Origin: an uncultured Prevotella sp.
GTDB taxonomy: Bacteria; Bacteroidota; Bacteroidia; Bacteroidales; Bacteroidaceae
Length of the DNA stretch: 53,374 nucleotides
Assembly (NCBI GenBank): GCA_934204655.1
Contig: CAKPZJ010000016.1
Coordinates: forward strand, 1-53,374
Reading direction: 5' to 3'
A program made the position numbers and the translations under genes. Below are positions 27,268-34,395 of the stretch, piece by piece (the stretch's first letter is position 1; every line of letters begins with the position of its first letter). The notes beneath the pieces are model-generated. The model was not told the origin of the DNA and did not search any database. It saw nothing but the letters and a program-made list of their open reading frames with translations.

Positions 27268-27852
27268 ATGAGAAAAATTCTCTTAGTAGCAGCAATGATG
27301 ATGGCCTCAGTAGCCACTTTTGCTCAGAACGCAGTAGGGCAGTGGACCATCCAGCCCAAGGTAGGTCTTAACATCGCCGACTTCCAGAAAGCCGATGACA
27401 GCAAGGTTCGCTGCGGTGTTGCAGTGGGTGCCGAGGTAGAATACGGTGTGAGTGACATCTTCGGTCTCAGCTTTGGTGCCCTCTATTCGATGCAGGGATG
27501 CAAGAATAACGATGGAAACGGGACTCTCAAGGCCGACTATATCAACGTGCCTATCCTGGCCAACGTGTACGTAGCCAAGGGCCTGGCCGTAAAGTTGGGC
27601 TTGCAGCCAGGGTTCAATGTGAACAACTCTGTCGAGGTCAGTGCCGATGGCGTTACTGGCAGCGTGAGTGGCGACCGCGTAGGTCTTGAGGCCAAGACGG
27701 TAGACCTGTCTATCCCTGTAGGTCTGTCTTACCAGTACAACAACTTCGTTATCGACGGCCGTTACAACTGGGGTCTTACCAAGGTGTACGACGGTGGAGA
27801 TGTCAAGAACAGCGTGTTCCAGATAACGGTAGGTTATAAGTTCAGCCTCTAA
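27268..27852 (+). CDS. small outer-membrane beta-barrel protein (PorT-like family), copy 1
   Basis: A 194-residue protein with a signal peptide ending ATFAQ (about residue 20). The mature part begins WTIQPKVGLNIADF and alternates glycine and aromatic residues in strands (VGAEVEYGVSDIFGLSFGALYSMQG, GLSYQYNNFVIDGRYNWGLTKVY), ending VGYKFSL, as in outer-membrane barrels of the PorT/OmpW-like class of Bacteroidota. It has a close paralog 370 nt downstream that shares the start and end segments almost word for word. It is monocistronic, with its own promoter and terminator. Ligand or role unknown. Confidence 0.85.
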   Translation: MRKILLVAAMMMASVATFAQNAVGQWTIQPKVGLNIADFQKADDSKVRCGVAVGAEVEYGVSDIFGLSFGALYSMQGCKNNDGNGTLKADYINVPILANVYVAKGLAVKLGLQPGFNVNNSVEVSADGVTGSVSGDRVGLEAKTVDLSIPVGLSYQYNNFVIDGRYNWGLTKVYDGGDVKNSVFQITVGYKFSL

Positions 27853-27874
27853 TCATTAACCCATAGACAGTACT

Positions 27875-27906
27875 CGGGCGTGCCGCATAGCGGTGCGCCC
27901 GTTTCT
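27875..27906 (+). terminator. terminator after the first small barrel gene
   Basis: GGGCGTGCCG pairs with CGGTGCGCCC (two G-U pairs) around CATAG; the T run (GTTTCTG) is short. Confidence 0.65.
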
Positions 27907-28080
27907 GTAGATGGTCTCCATGGCCCCTATGTCAGTTGTGGCATCTCATGGGCTTTTCCACAGAGTTGTAAAGGGCGTTTAGGACCGTTTAGAGGCGCTT
28001 GTGGCGTTATTAAATCTTAAAAACAGCCCGTTTTTAGTTATATGTACTCAAAAAACAGGATGCTCTACGTTAAAAGTGCT

Positions 28081-28134
28081 TATCTTTGCATAAGTGCAGG
28101 CTGCACCTCGGGCATTTGAGCAAGCTCATGCCGG
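28081..28134 (+). promoter_or_regulatory. -7 element and leader hairpin of the second small barrel gene
   Basis: TATCTTTG (28081-28088) matches TAnnTTTG; no clear -33 box. The leader contains GGCAT-GAGC paired with GCTC-ATGCC at 28111-28132. Leader about 125 nt. The rest of the gap 27907-28080 shows nothing recognisable. Confidence 0.55.
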
Positions 28135-28219
28135 GAATGGGAGACGTTTCAGTAGAGATATAAAAAGTGGGCGGGCTTAGGGCCATGTCCGTAGTATTAA
28201 CATAAAACTCTAATTGTAC

Positions 28220-28747
28220 ATGAAAAAGATTTTGTTAGTGGTTGTATTGGCGATAGTGTCGTTGACAACCGTTGCACAGAACCGTGTAGGTCAGCTTACC
28301 ATTCAGCCCAAGGTGGGCCTTAGTATTTCTGACCTTACCAATGTTACCAATTCAGACTCGCGCGTGGGCGCCGTGGTAGGTGCCGAGCTCGAGTATGGTA
28401 TTGCCAGAAACGTAAGTTTCAATACCGGCTTGCTCTACTCTATGCAGGGCGCCAAGGACGACGACGGCTCGCTCGAGCTCGACTACCTTAACATCCCTGT
28501 GGTGTTCGATTTTTACCTGGCTAAGAACTTCGCCCTGAAGACTGGCTTGCAGTTGGGCTTCAATGTCGACGACGACGGCACCAACGCTAAGAGCGTAGAC
28601 CTCTCTCTGCCCCTTGGCCTGTCTTATCAGTTCGGCCAGGTGGTGCTCGACGGCCGCTACAACCTGGGCCTTACCAAGGTGTACCGCGATGTAGACTGGC
28701 GCAACAGCGTATTCCAGATAACCTTAGGCTATAAGTTTGCTCTGTAA
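28220..28747 (+). CDS. small outer-membrane beta-barrel protein (PorT-like family), copy 2
   Basis: A 175-residue paralog of the upstream barrel. Shared segments include QLTIQPKVGLSISDL, LLYSMQGAKDDDG, GLSYQFGQVVLDGRYN and ITLGYKFAL; it lacks about 18 residues of the other copy, mostly the NNSVEVSADGVTGSV loop. Signal peptide ends TTVAQ. ATG 28220 (MKKILL) is preferred over an upstream TTG. Separate promoter and terminator, so the pair can be expressed independently. A tandem gene duplication with divergence in the extracellular loop region is the simplest reading. Confidence 0.83.
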   Translation: MKKILLVVVLAIVSLTTVAQNRVGQLTIQPKVGLSISDLTNVTNSDSRVGAVVGAELEYGIARNVSFNTGLLYSMQGAKDDDGSLELDYLNIPVVFDFYLAKNFALKTGLQLGFNVDDDGTNAKSVDLSLPLGLSYQFGQVVLDGRYNLGLTKVYRDVDWRNSVFQITLGYKFAL

Positions 28748-28762
28748 CAACCCCATATATCA

Positions 28763-28815
28763 GCGGGGCTGCATCGGTCACTCTATGAGAGTGTACTGGT
28801 GCAGCCCTGCTTTTT
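28763..28815 (+). terminator. strong terminator after the second small barrel gene
   Basis: A stem of about 20 bp pairs the GGGGCTGCATCGGT-CACTCT arm with the AGAGTG ... GTGCAGCCCTGC arm, with G-U pairs, a one-base bulge and an ATG loop, followed by TTTTT. Confidence 0.88.
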
Positions 28816-28899
28816 AGGTGCTCTTATCCATCGGCCCGTTGGGGCACTGTCTATGCAGCATATTATCATGGCAGATGAGCTTGTGGCCCCACAATTATA

Positions 28900-28990
28900 G
28901 TCATTGGCCTTTACGTTTCTAATGATGGCTTCCAGCACTCTAAAGACGGTCTCTGGCTCGCTAAAGGCCATCTCTACGATTTTAATGATA
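28900..28990 (+). repeat. intergenic repeat copy D (21-nt unit array)
   Basis: Units TTTCTAATGATGGCTTCCAG, ACTCTAAAGACGGTCTCTGG, TCGCTAAAGGCCATCTCTAC and a start of a fourth. It lacks the GATGAAAAGACC head of copies A-C but keeps the unit and spacing. It lies in the gap between the barrel gene and the 3' end of the transporter gene. Confidence 0.65.
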
Positions 28991-29077
28991 GCCTGTGTGT
29001 TTTTGGCCGATGCTCCTCCATCACCCTTGCAGTCGTTTTACCTTTTTGCGTTTCTGCTTTTTTTATTCTTTTGCCGC

Positions 29078-30046
29078 TTATATCGTGGGTTCGTGGCCCT
29101 CGTGCTTGCGGTAGTGCCATATCTCTACCGAGTTGATAATGTTCTGCCACAGGATGTAGCATCCGGGACCTATCGAGGACAGCGGGTGCAGGTAGGTGTA
29201 GGCTATCCAGATGGCAAAGGCCGTGTTCTTCTGTCCCAATCCCTGCCCGGCCTCGACACTGGCCCCAAAGTAATGGCCCACAAATCGCCCTATGGCAAAC
29301 TGGGCTATGCACAGCACCAGTCCTAAGGCTGCTATGATGAGCAAGAACTCTGCCGAGGTGTCTGCGTGGGCTATATTCTTGGCCGTGGTACCCGATACGA
29401 TAAGTAGCGACCCTCCCCACAGATAGTAGGCCAAGTCCTTGACGCCTGTGACCCACCGGTGAAATCGGTGCATGGCATGCTTAACCACATAGGCCATGAG
29501 CAGCGGCATGAGCAGTACCATGCACACCTGGCGTAGTATGGTTAGGAAAGCATCGATAAAGGATATGTCGGCCGAGCGGTCTATCAGCGGAAAACAGATG
29601 GGTATGAGCAGGGCCGTGATAAAGTTGGACAGAAAGGTGTAGGCCGTCATCTGTTCCAGGTTGCCCCCTAACTTGGCCGTCACCACAGGCGCAGCCGATG
29701 CGCAGGGCCCTATGATACAGGTAAGTATGGCCTCGGCCATAATCAGGCTCCGCCCTGTAAGGCCTAACTCTATGGTTGTTGCCGTTATCAGCGCCACTAA
29801 TGCCACCTGTACCACGCTCAGCCACAGCGTCCACTTTACGGGTACAAGCCGCCTGAAGTCTACCTTGCAGAATGTAACGAAGAGCGTGCAAAACATGAAC
29901 GCAGGCAGTATGCGGTCGCAGATGGGCGCACATAGCTGTGCTGCGCCATCGAGTGCCGGCACGAGCGCAAAGATAAGATATATTACGATGCCACCAGCTA
30001 TGGCCACCGGTAGCGTCCAGTTCTTGATAAAGCGTATTACATCCAT
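29078..30046 (-). CDS. bile acid:sodium symporter (BASS) family transporter
   Basis: A 322-residue inner-membrane protein with about nine hydrophobic helices. The segments LPAFMFCTLFVTFCKVDFR, MAEAILTCIIGPCASAAPVV (with the conserved small-residue/Pro kink) and GLGQKNTAFAIWIAY match the SBF/BASS fold, in which a sodium-coupled organic acid is taken up. Despite the family name, Bacteroidota members need not carry bile acids; substrates such as pantoate or other carboxylates are known in the wider family. Single gene on the minus strand, divergent from the GH78 unit. No terminator was recognised after it. Confidence 0.8.
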   Translation of the reverse strand: MDVIRFIKNWTLPVAIAGGIVIYLIFALVPALDGAAQLCAPICDRILPAFMFCTLFVTFCKVDFRRLVPVKWTLWLSVVQVALVALITATTIELGLTGRSLIMAEAILTCIIGPCASAAPVVTAKLGGNLEQMTAYTFLSNFITALLIPICFPLIDRSADISFIDAFLTILRQVCMVLLMPLLMAYVVKHAMHRFHRWVTGVKDLAYYLWGGSLLIVSGTTAKNIAHADTSAEFLLIIAALGLVLCIAQFAIGRFVGHYFGASVEAGQGLGQKNTAFAIWIAYTYLHPLSSIGPGCYILWQNIINSVEIWHYRKHEGHEPTI

Positions 30047-30089
30047 CAGTATTTACATTTGGGGCTGTAGCGACAGCCGAGTTACGCTG

Positions 30090-30097
30090 CAAAATTA
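30090..30097 (-). promoter_or_regulatory. -7 element of the BASS transporter promoter
   Basis: TAATTTTG on the minus strand; a TTTG on the minus strand at 30124-30121 is 23 nt away, slightly longer than usual. It is divergent from the promoter at 30138-30168, so the two units share about 40 bp of control region. Confidence 0.6.
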
Positions 30098-30137
30098 CCC
30101 AATATTCCATGACGGTTAAACAAAAAGTAGAAATATC

Positions 30138-30168
30138 TTTGCTTGCTCCCTTAAAATGTGTAATTTTG
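30138..30168 (+). promoter_or_regulatory. promoter of the GH78/regulator unit
   Basis: TTTG (30138-30141) and TAATTTTG (30161-30168), 19 nt apart. The leader is very short (about 15 nt) before ATG 30190. Confidence 0.78.
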
Positions 30169-30189
30169 TAACATACAACTACCATTATA

Positions 30190-32475
30190 ATGAATAAATT
30201 GCGAACCTTTATCAGTATTGCCCTACTGTACCTCTGTGCGTTTGCCGTATATGGGGCCGATGCTCGGTGGATTACTGCTGCCCACGACAGCGTGAACCGC
30301 CCTAATACCTGGATAGCCTTTCGTAAAGACGTAGTACTCAGCAGCAAGCCCCGACACATGACGGCCCGCATAGCCTGCGACTCTAAGTACTGGCTGTGGA
30401 TTAACGGCCGCCTGGTGGTGTTCGAGGGCCAGCTCAAGCGTGGCCCCGCCCCTGGCCAGAGCTATTATGATGAGGTAGACTTGGGGCGTTATCTGCAGCG
30501 AGGTGCCAATAAAATGGCCATCCTGGTGTGCTATTTTGGCCGCTCGGGCTTTTCGCACGAGGACAGCGGTCGCTCGGGCCTGTATGTCAGTGCCGACAAT
30601 GCAGCCTTTAACACCGACCGTAGTTGGGTGAGCCGTGTACACCCTGCTTATGGCACCGCCGATGGCGAAGCCCCCAATAGTCGCCTGTCAGAGAGTAATA
30701 TACGCTATGATGCCCGGCTGTCTATCGATGGATGGCAAACTGCGCAGGCACCAGCGCGTCTCGGATTTGCTCCATCGGCCGAGATAGGTCAGTGGGAGTC
30801 GGCCCCCTGGGGCAAGATGACCCTGCGCCCCATCCCCATGTTTCGCGATTATGGCGTCAAGAGTGCCCCTTATACCCTGCATGCCGGCACGGAGCGCGAC
30901 ACGGTTATCGCCACCCTGCCCGGCAACCTACAGGTAACCCCCGTTATAGATATTACCGACCCACAGGGCGGCCACACCATAGATATATGGACCAACCACA
31001 GCCACATGGCAGGCGCCTGGAACGTCAGGGCCCAGTACATCACCCGACCGGGACGGCAGCAGTACGAGTCGTTGGGGTGGATGAACGGCGAGCAGATTAT
31101 CCTCTACCTGCCCAAGGGTCTCACGGTACATGGCGTAAGCTACCGCCAGACGGGCTATGACACCTATGTCCAGGGCACCTTCAGTTGCGACGACGACTTC
31201 TATAACCGTTTCTGGCAGAAAGCACTCAACACGCTCTACGTCAACATGCGCGACACCTACATGGACTGTCCCGAGCGCGAGCGCGCCCAGTGGTGGGGCG
31301 ACGAGGTTATCCTTACCAGTCAGGCTTTCTACACCCTCTCGCTCTCTTCTGTCAACCTGATGCGCAAAGGCATGCTCGAGCTGGCCGGATGGCAGTTTCC
31401 CAATGGCGTGCTTCACGCCCCCGTACCCGGCAGCTATAAGAGCGAACTCCCTGGCCAGATGCTGGCCGCTGTGGGCATCTACGGCTTCTGGAATTACTAC
31501 ATGAACACCGGCGACACAGCCACCCTGCGTGCTGTTTACCCCGCCGTGCGCCGTTATCTGGAGCGCTTCCCACTGGATGATACTGGCCTCACCGCTGCTT
31601 ACAAGGCCACGTGGCTCTGGGGCGACTGGGGCGACAACCGCGACATACGCCTTATATTTGCCGGATGGCACTACATGGCCTTAGAGGGCATGGCCCGTAC
31701 CGCCGACCTGCTCGGCCGGCCCGACGATGCCCGCCAGTATCGTGCCATCATGCTGAAAATCAAGGAGGGCTACAACCGCTGCTGGAATGGCTGTAGCTAC
31801 CGTCACCCGGAGTATATGGGTGCCACCGACGACCGTGTCCAGGCCCTGGCTGTGCTGTCCGGTATAGCCGATGCGTCTAAATATCCCGCCATCTTTAACG
31901 TCCTGAAGAGCCAGGAGTACGCCAGCCCCTATATGGAGCGCTATGTCATGGAGGCGCTGTTCCAGATGGGGCAGGGCGAGTATGCCATGGCGCGCCTGCG
32001 CAAGCGTATAGCCCCGATGGTCAACGACAAGGACTATCCTACACTCTTCGAATATTGGGACGCCCATAAGCGCGGCTTCCGCATAGGGTCGTCTAACCAT
32101 GCCTGGAGTGGTGGCGGCCTGACCGTGATAGCCCAGCAGCTCATGGGAGCTCAGCCCCTGGAGCCACGTTGGCGCAAGTTCAAGATAGAGCCGCAGTATG
32201 TGGTGTTCCGCGAGGCGTCGCTGTCGTTCCCCACCCTGAGCGGTACGGTCTCTACTGCGTTCCACCGCAGCCAGGATGCCCTCAGCATGTCGGTGGGCGT
32301 TCCGGCCCGTACCCAGGCGCTGGTCTATATCCCGTCGGCCGACGTGGCCCGCATTACCGTCGACGGTCGCCCGTTGGCCGTCCGCCGTGTCGTAACTGAC
32401 AGCCAGTTGGTCAAGCCCGGCCACACCGCCGTCTGGCTTGGTGCTGGCGACCATAAGATACACATCGCCCAGTAG
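30190..32475 (+). CDS. alpha-L-rhamnosidase-like glycoside hydrolase (GH78-type)
   Basis: A 761-residue secreted enzyme with signal peptide (cleaved near VYGAD). N-terminal beta domains (ARWITAAHDSVNRPNTWIAFRK; YWLWINGRLVVFEGQLKRGP) match the accessory domains of GH78 proteins. The (alpha/alpha)6 catalytic part holds D359-C-P-E-R-E364, the family signature in which E364 is the likely general acid, then WWGDE, WLWGDWGDNRD and SSNHAWSGGG. A C-terminal beta domain closes the protein (about 665-761). It probably removes terminal alpha-L-rhamnose from pectin-like or host/plant glycosides in the periplasm; related families with the same fold cannot be excluded. Likely co-transcribed with the regulator gene 38 nt downstream. 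Confidence 0.82.
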   Translation: MNKLRTFISIALLYLCAFAVYGADARWITAAHDSVNRPNTWIAFRKDVVLSSKPRHMTARIACDSKYWLWINGRLVVFEGQLKRGPAPGQSYYDEVDLGRYLQRGANKMAILVCYFGRSGFSHEDSGRSGLYVSADNAAFNTDRSWVSRVHPAYGTADGEAPNSRLSESNIRYDARLSIDGWQTAQAPARLGFAPSAEIGQWESAPWGKMTLRPIPMFRDYGVKSAPYTLHAGTERDTVIATLPGNLQVTPVIDITDPQGGHTIDIWTNHSHMAGAWNVRAQYITRPGRQQYESLGWMNGEQIILYLPKGLTVHGVSYRQTGYDTYVQGTFSCDDDFYNRFWQKALNTLYVNMRDTYMDCPERERAQWWGDEVILTSQAFYTLSLSSVNLMRKGMLELAGWQFPNGVLHAPVPGSYKSELPGQMLAAVGIYGFWNYYMNTGDTATLRAVYPAVRRYLERFPLDDTGLTAAYKATWLWGDWGDNRDIRLIFAGWHYMALEGMARTADLLGRPDDARQYRAIMLKIKEGYNRCWNGCSYRHPEYMGATDDRVQALAVLSGIADASKYPAIFNVLKSQEYASPYMERYVMEALFQMGQGEYAMARLRKRIAPMVNDKDYPTLFEYWDAHKRGFRIGSSNHAWSGGGLTVIAQQLMGAQPLEPRWRKFKIEPQYVVFREASLSFPTLSGTVSTAFHRSQDALSMSVGVPARTQALVYIPSADVARITVDGRPLAVRRVVTDSQLVKPGHTAVWLGAGDHKIHIAQ

Positions 32476-32513
32476 GGACACCCCTTCTTATACTGATAAC
32501 AGCTACAGAGAGT

Positions 32514-34160
32514 ATGGCTAAACCGATAGTACGTTTCTCCAAGTATATGATAACCGCGAGCGTCGTGGTTATCATCATCGTGATAGGCTTTGTAATCTAC
32601 GGCCAGATGGTGGGCACCCCCAGTGGCCTGTCAGAGACTAACGCCAAGTTGCTCCGGCAGGTAGATAGTCTGCTGCCACAGCGCCAGGCCATCATAGATA
32701 CTCGTTCGCACCATATAGACTCTGTGGCCCGCAGCTTAGAGGCCCGCTCGGCCACCCGCCCGCTCAGTCTCCAGTATGCCGATTACAAACTGCTCTTCAT
32801 GCAGTCGCACCTGGTGAAGTTTTCTTACTCCTTAGAGTTTCCACGGCGCATGATGGCGCTGGCCGACCGCATGGCCGACCCGGCGCGCAAGGCCGAGGCC
32901 CAGGCGTATCTGGCCTACTCTATGTGTAGGGGAGGTTTTTTTAAGGAAGCCGTAGACAGCTTTAACGCTATACAGGTCAATGCCTCGATGCCCGACTCGG
33001 TCCTGGCGGCCGTATATCTCTATGGCGGGCGCATCTGGCACGATATGGCCGACTATGCCGACTTCCCCCAGCTGTCGTTAGAATATAAGCAGCGGGGCAA
33101 CGAACTGCTGCGCCGTGCCCTGCCTTACATCGACTCGCCGGTGGCTAACCTCTACGTCAAGGGCAAGATACTGCTCTGGCAGGACAAGCCCCAGGAAGCC
33201 CGTCCTTACTATGCCCATGCGCTCAGCCTGTGTCGGGCCAACGATGTGGAGTATCGGTCCATCCTCTACTCGTCGCTGGCCAGCATCGAACTGAAACTGC
33301 GCCATGTAGACTCGGCCACCCATTACTACCTGTTGTCGGTTCAGAACGATGTTAACAATGCCATCGTAGAGACCGTGGCCATCAGCGGCCTGGCCCAGTT
33401 GCTCTTTGACCATTACAAGGATGCTTACAAGTCATCGGACCTGCTGATGGCCGCCATAGACAACGCCAAGTATTTCGGTACCCGCTATCGGCTCAACTCC
33501 ATGGGCAGCCTGGTGCCCCTCTTACAGGGGCAGAAAGAATCCATGGAGAAGAGCCGCAAGAAGACGCTGACATGGGCGGTGTGCGTGGTACTGGCACTGG
33601 TGGTGGTGCTGATGGTCATCCTGTGGCAAAACCTGCGCTACTCGAAGAAACTGTACGACTCGCGTACGCAGTTGGCTGCTGCCAACCGTCAGCTGGACGA
33701 GGCCAATCTTATCAAGAACCAGTATCTGGGCTACTACATGGACCGCGTGTCTGAACTGGTCATGGAGATAGACGGGTTTGCCTTAGTGGCCGAACAGAAG
33801 ATAAAGGTACACCAGGAGGGCAGCCTCATGGAACTAATCAAGCAGCTCCATGGCAAGTTTAGCAAGAAGGTGGTGAAGGAGGAGTTTGACCACAACTTCA
33901 TGCTGCTGTTCCCCACCTTTGTAGAAGACTTCAATGCGCTAATGACCGATGAGGGCAAGCAGGTGGCCACCAAGCCCAACTCGCTGACGCCCGTGCTGCG
34001 CATCTTCGCGCTCATCCGCCTGGGCATAACTGACAACAACCGCATAGCCCGGGTGCTCGACTACTCATTCAATACGGTGTATAACTACAGGGTTCGTACC
34101 CGTAACAAGGCTCTTGACCCTGCCGGATTTGAGGGTCAACTGCTGAAAATAGGCACCTGA
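32514..34160 (+). CDS. membrane-bound TPR regulator with C-terminal DNA-binding-like domain (DUF6377 type)
   Basis: A 548-residue protein. An N-terminal membrane helix (about 12-31) is followed by a periplasmic region of TPR-like helices (YKLLFMQSHLVKFSYSLEFP ... YYLLSVQNDVNNAIVETVAIS), a second membrane helix (TWAVCVVLALVVVLMVILW, near 346-366), a coiled coil (LYDSRTQLAAANRQLDEANL) and a cytoplasmic C-terminal domain. The end (LTPVLRIFALIRLGITDNNRIARVLDYSFNTVYNYRVRTRNKAL, quoted in parts) looks like a helix-turn-helix of the LuxR-like type seen in DUF6377 proteins, which are often next to polysaccharide genes in Bacteroidota. It may sense a periplasmic signal and control this unit or the GH2-GH105 unit; that is inference. 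Confidence 0.75.
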   Translation: MAKPIVRFSKYMITASVVVIIIVIGFVIYGQMVGTPSGLSETNAKLLRQVDSLLPQRQAIIDTRSHHIDSVARSLEARSATRPLSLQYADYKLLFMQSHLVKFSYSLEFPRRMMALADRMADPARKAEAQAYLAYSMCRGGFFKEAVDSFNAIQVNASMPDSVLAAVYLYGGRIWHDMADYADFPQLSLEYKQRGNELLRRALPYIDSPVANLYVKGKILLWQDKPQEARPYYAHALSLCRANDVEYRSILYSSLASIELKLRHVDSATHYYLLSVQNDVNNAIVETVAISGLAQLLFDHYKDAYKSSDLLMAAIDNAKYFGTRYRLNSMGSLVPLLQGQKESMEKSRKKTLTWAVCVVLALVVVLMVILWQNLRYSKKLYDSRTQLAAANRQLDEANLIKNQYLGYYMDRVSELVMEIDGFALVAEQKIKVHQEGSLMELIKQLHGKFSKKVVKEEFDHNFMLLFPTFVEDFNALMTDEGKQVATKPNSLTPVLRIFALIRLGITDNNRIARVLDYSFNTVYNYRVRTRNKALDPAGFEGQLLKIGT

Positions 34161-34305
34161 CAGTGGTCGTACACCTATTTGTGGTGTTATAAAAAATAGC
34201 CATAACTATTTTGTAAGTCGTTGATAATTAGCGATAGTGTATCTTATACTATCTATATTTCCGAAGATATGTACAAAAATACACCCCACCCTTGTGTCTT
34301 TTGTC

Positions 34306-34354
34306 TAACTTTGCACCATATCGGTGGAGAGTGCCGCTCTCTGTGAACCGATGG
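34306..34354 (+). promoter_or_regulatory. promoter and 5'-end hairpin of the GH2-GH105 unit
   Basis: TAACTTTG (34306-34313) matches the -7 consensus; no clear -33 box. Right after it ACCATATCGGT (34315-34325) pairs with ACCGATGGT (34346-34354, AT bulge) and encloses GAGAG/CTCTC, giving a stable stem at the very start of the transcript. Upstream, 34232-34254 holds a short GATAGT/ACTATC inverted repeat. Confidence 0.6.
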
Positions 34355-34395
34355 TTAAACAATTTGCAACTGACAATAACAAATACCTATAATTT

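Noticed and set aside
28816..28899. Small gene in the gap after the second barrel gene
   Set aside because: No frame with a credible start; the gap is explained by the terminator and repeat D.
273..28990. CRISPR array for the 21-nt repeats
   Set aside because: Units abut without unique spacers, are imperfect, occur in groups of two to four, and no cas gene is present.
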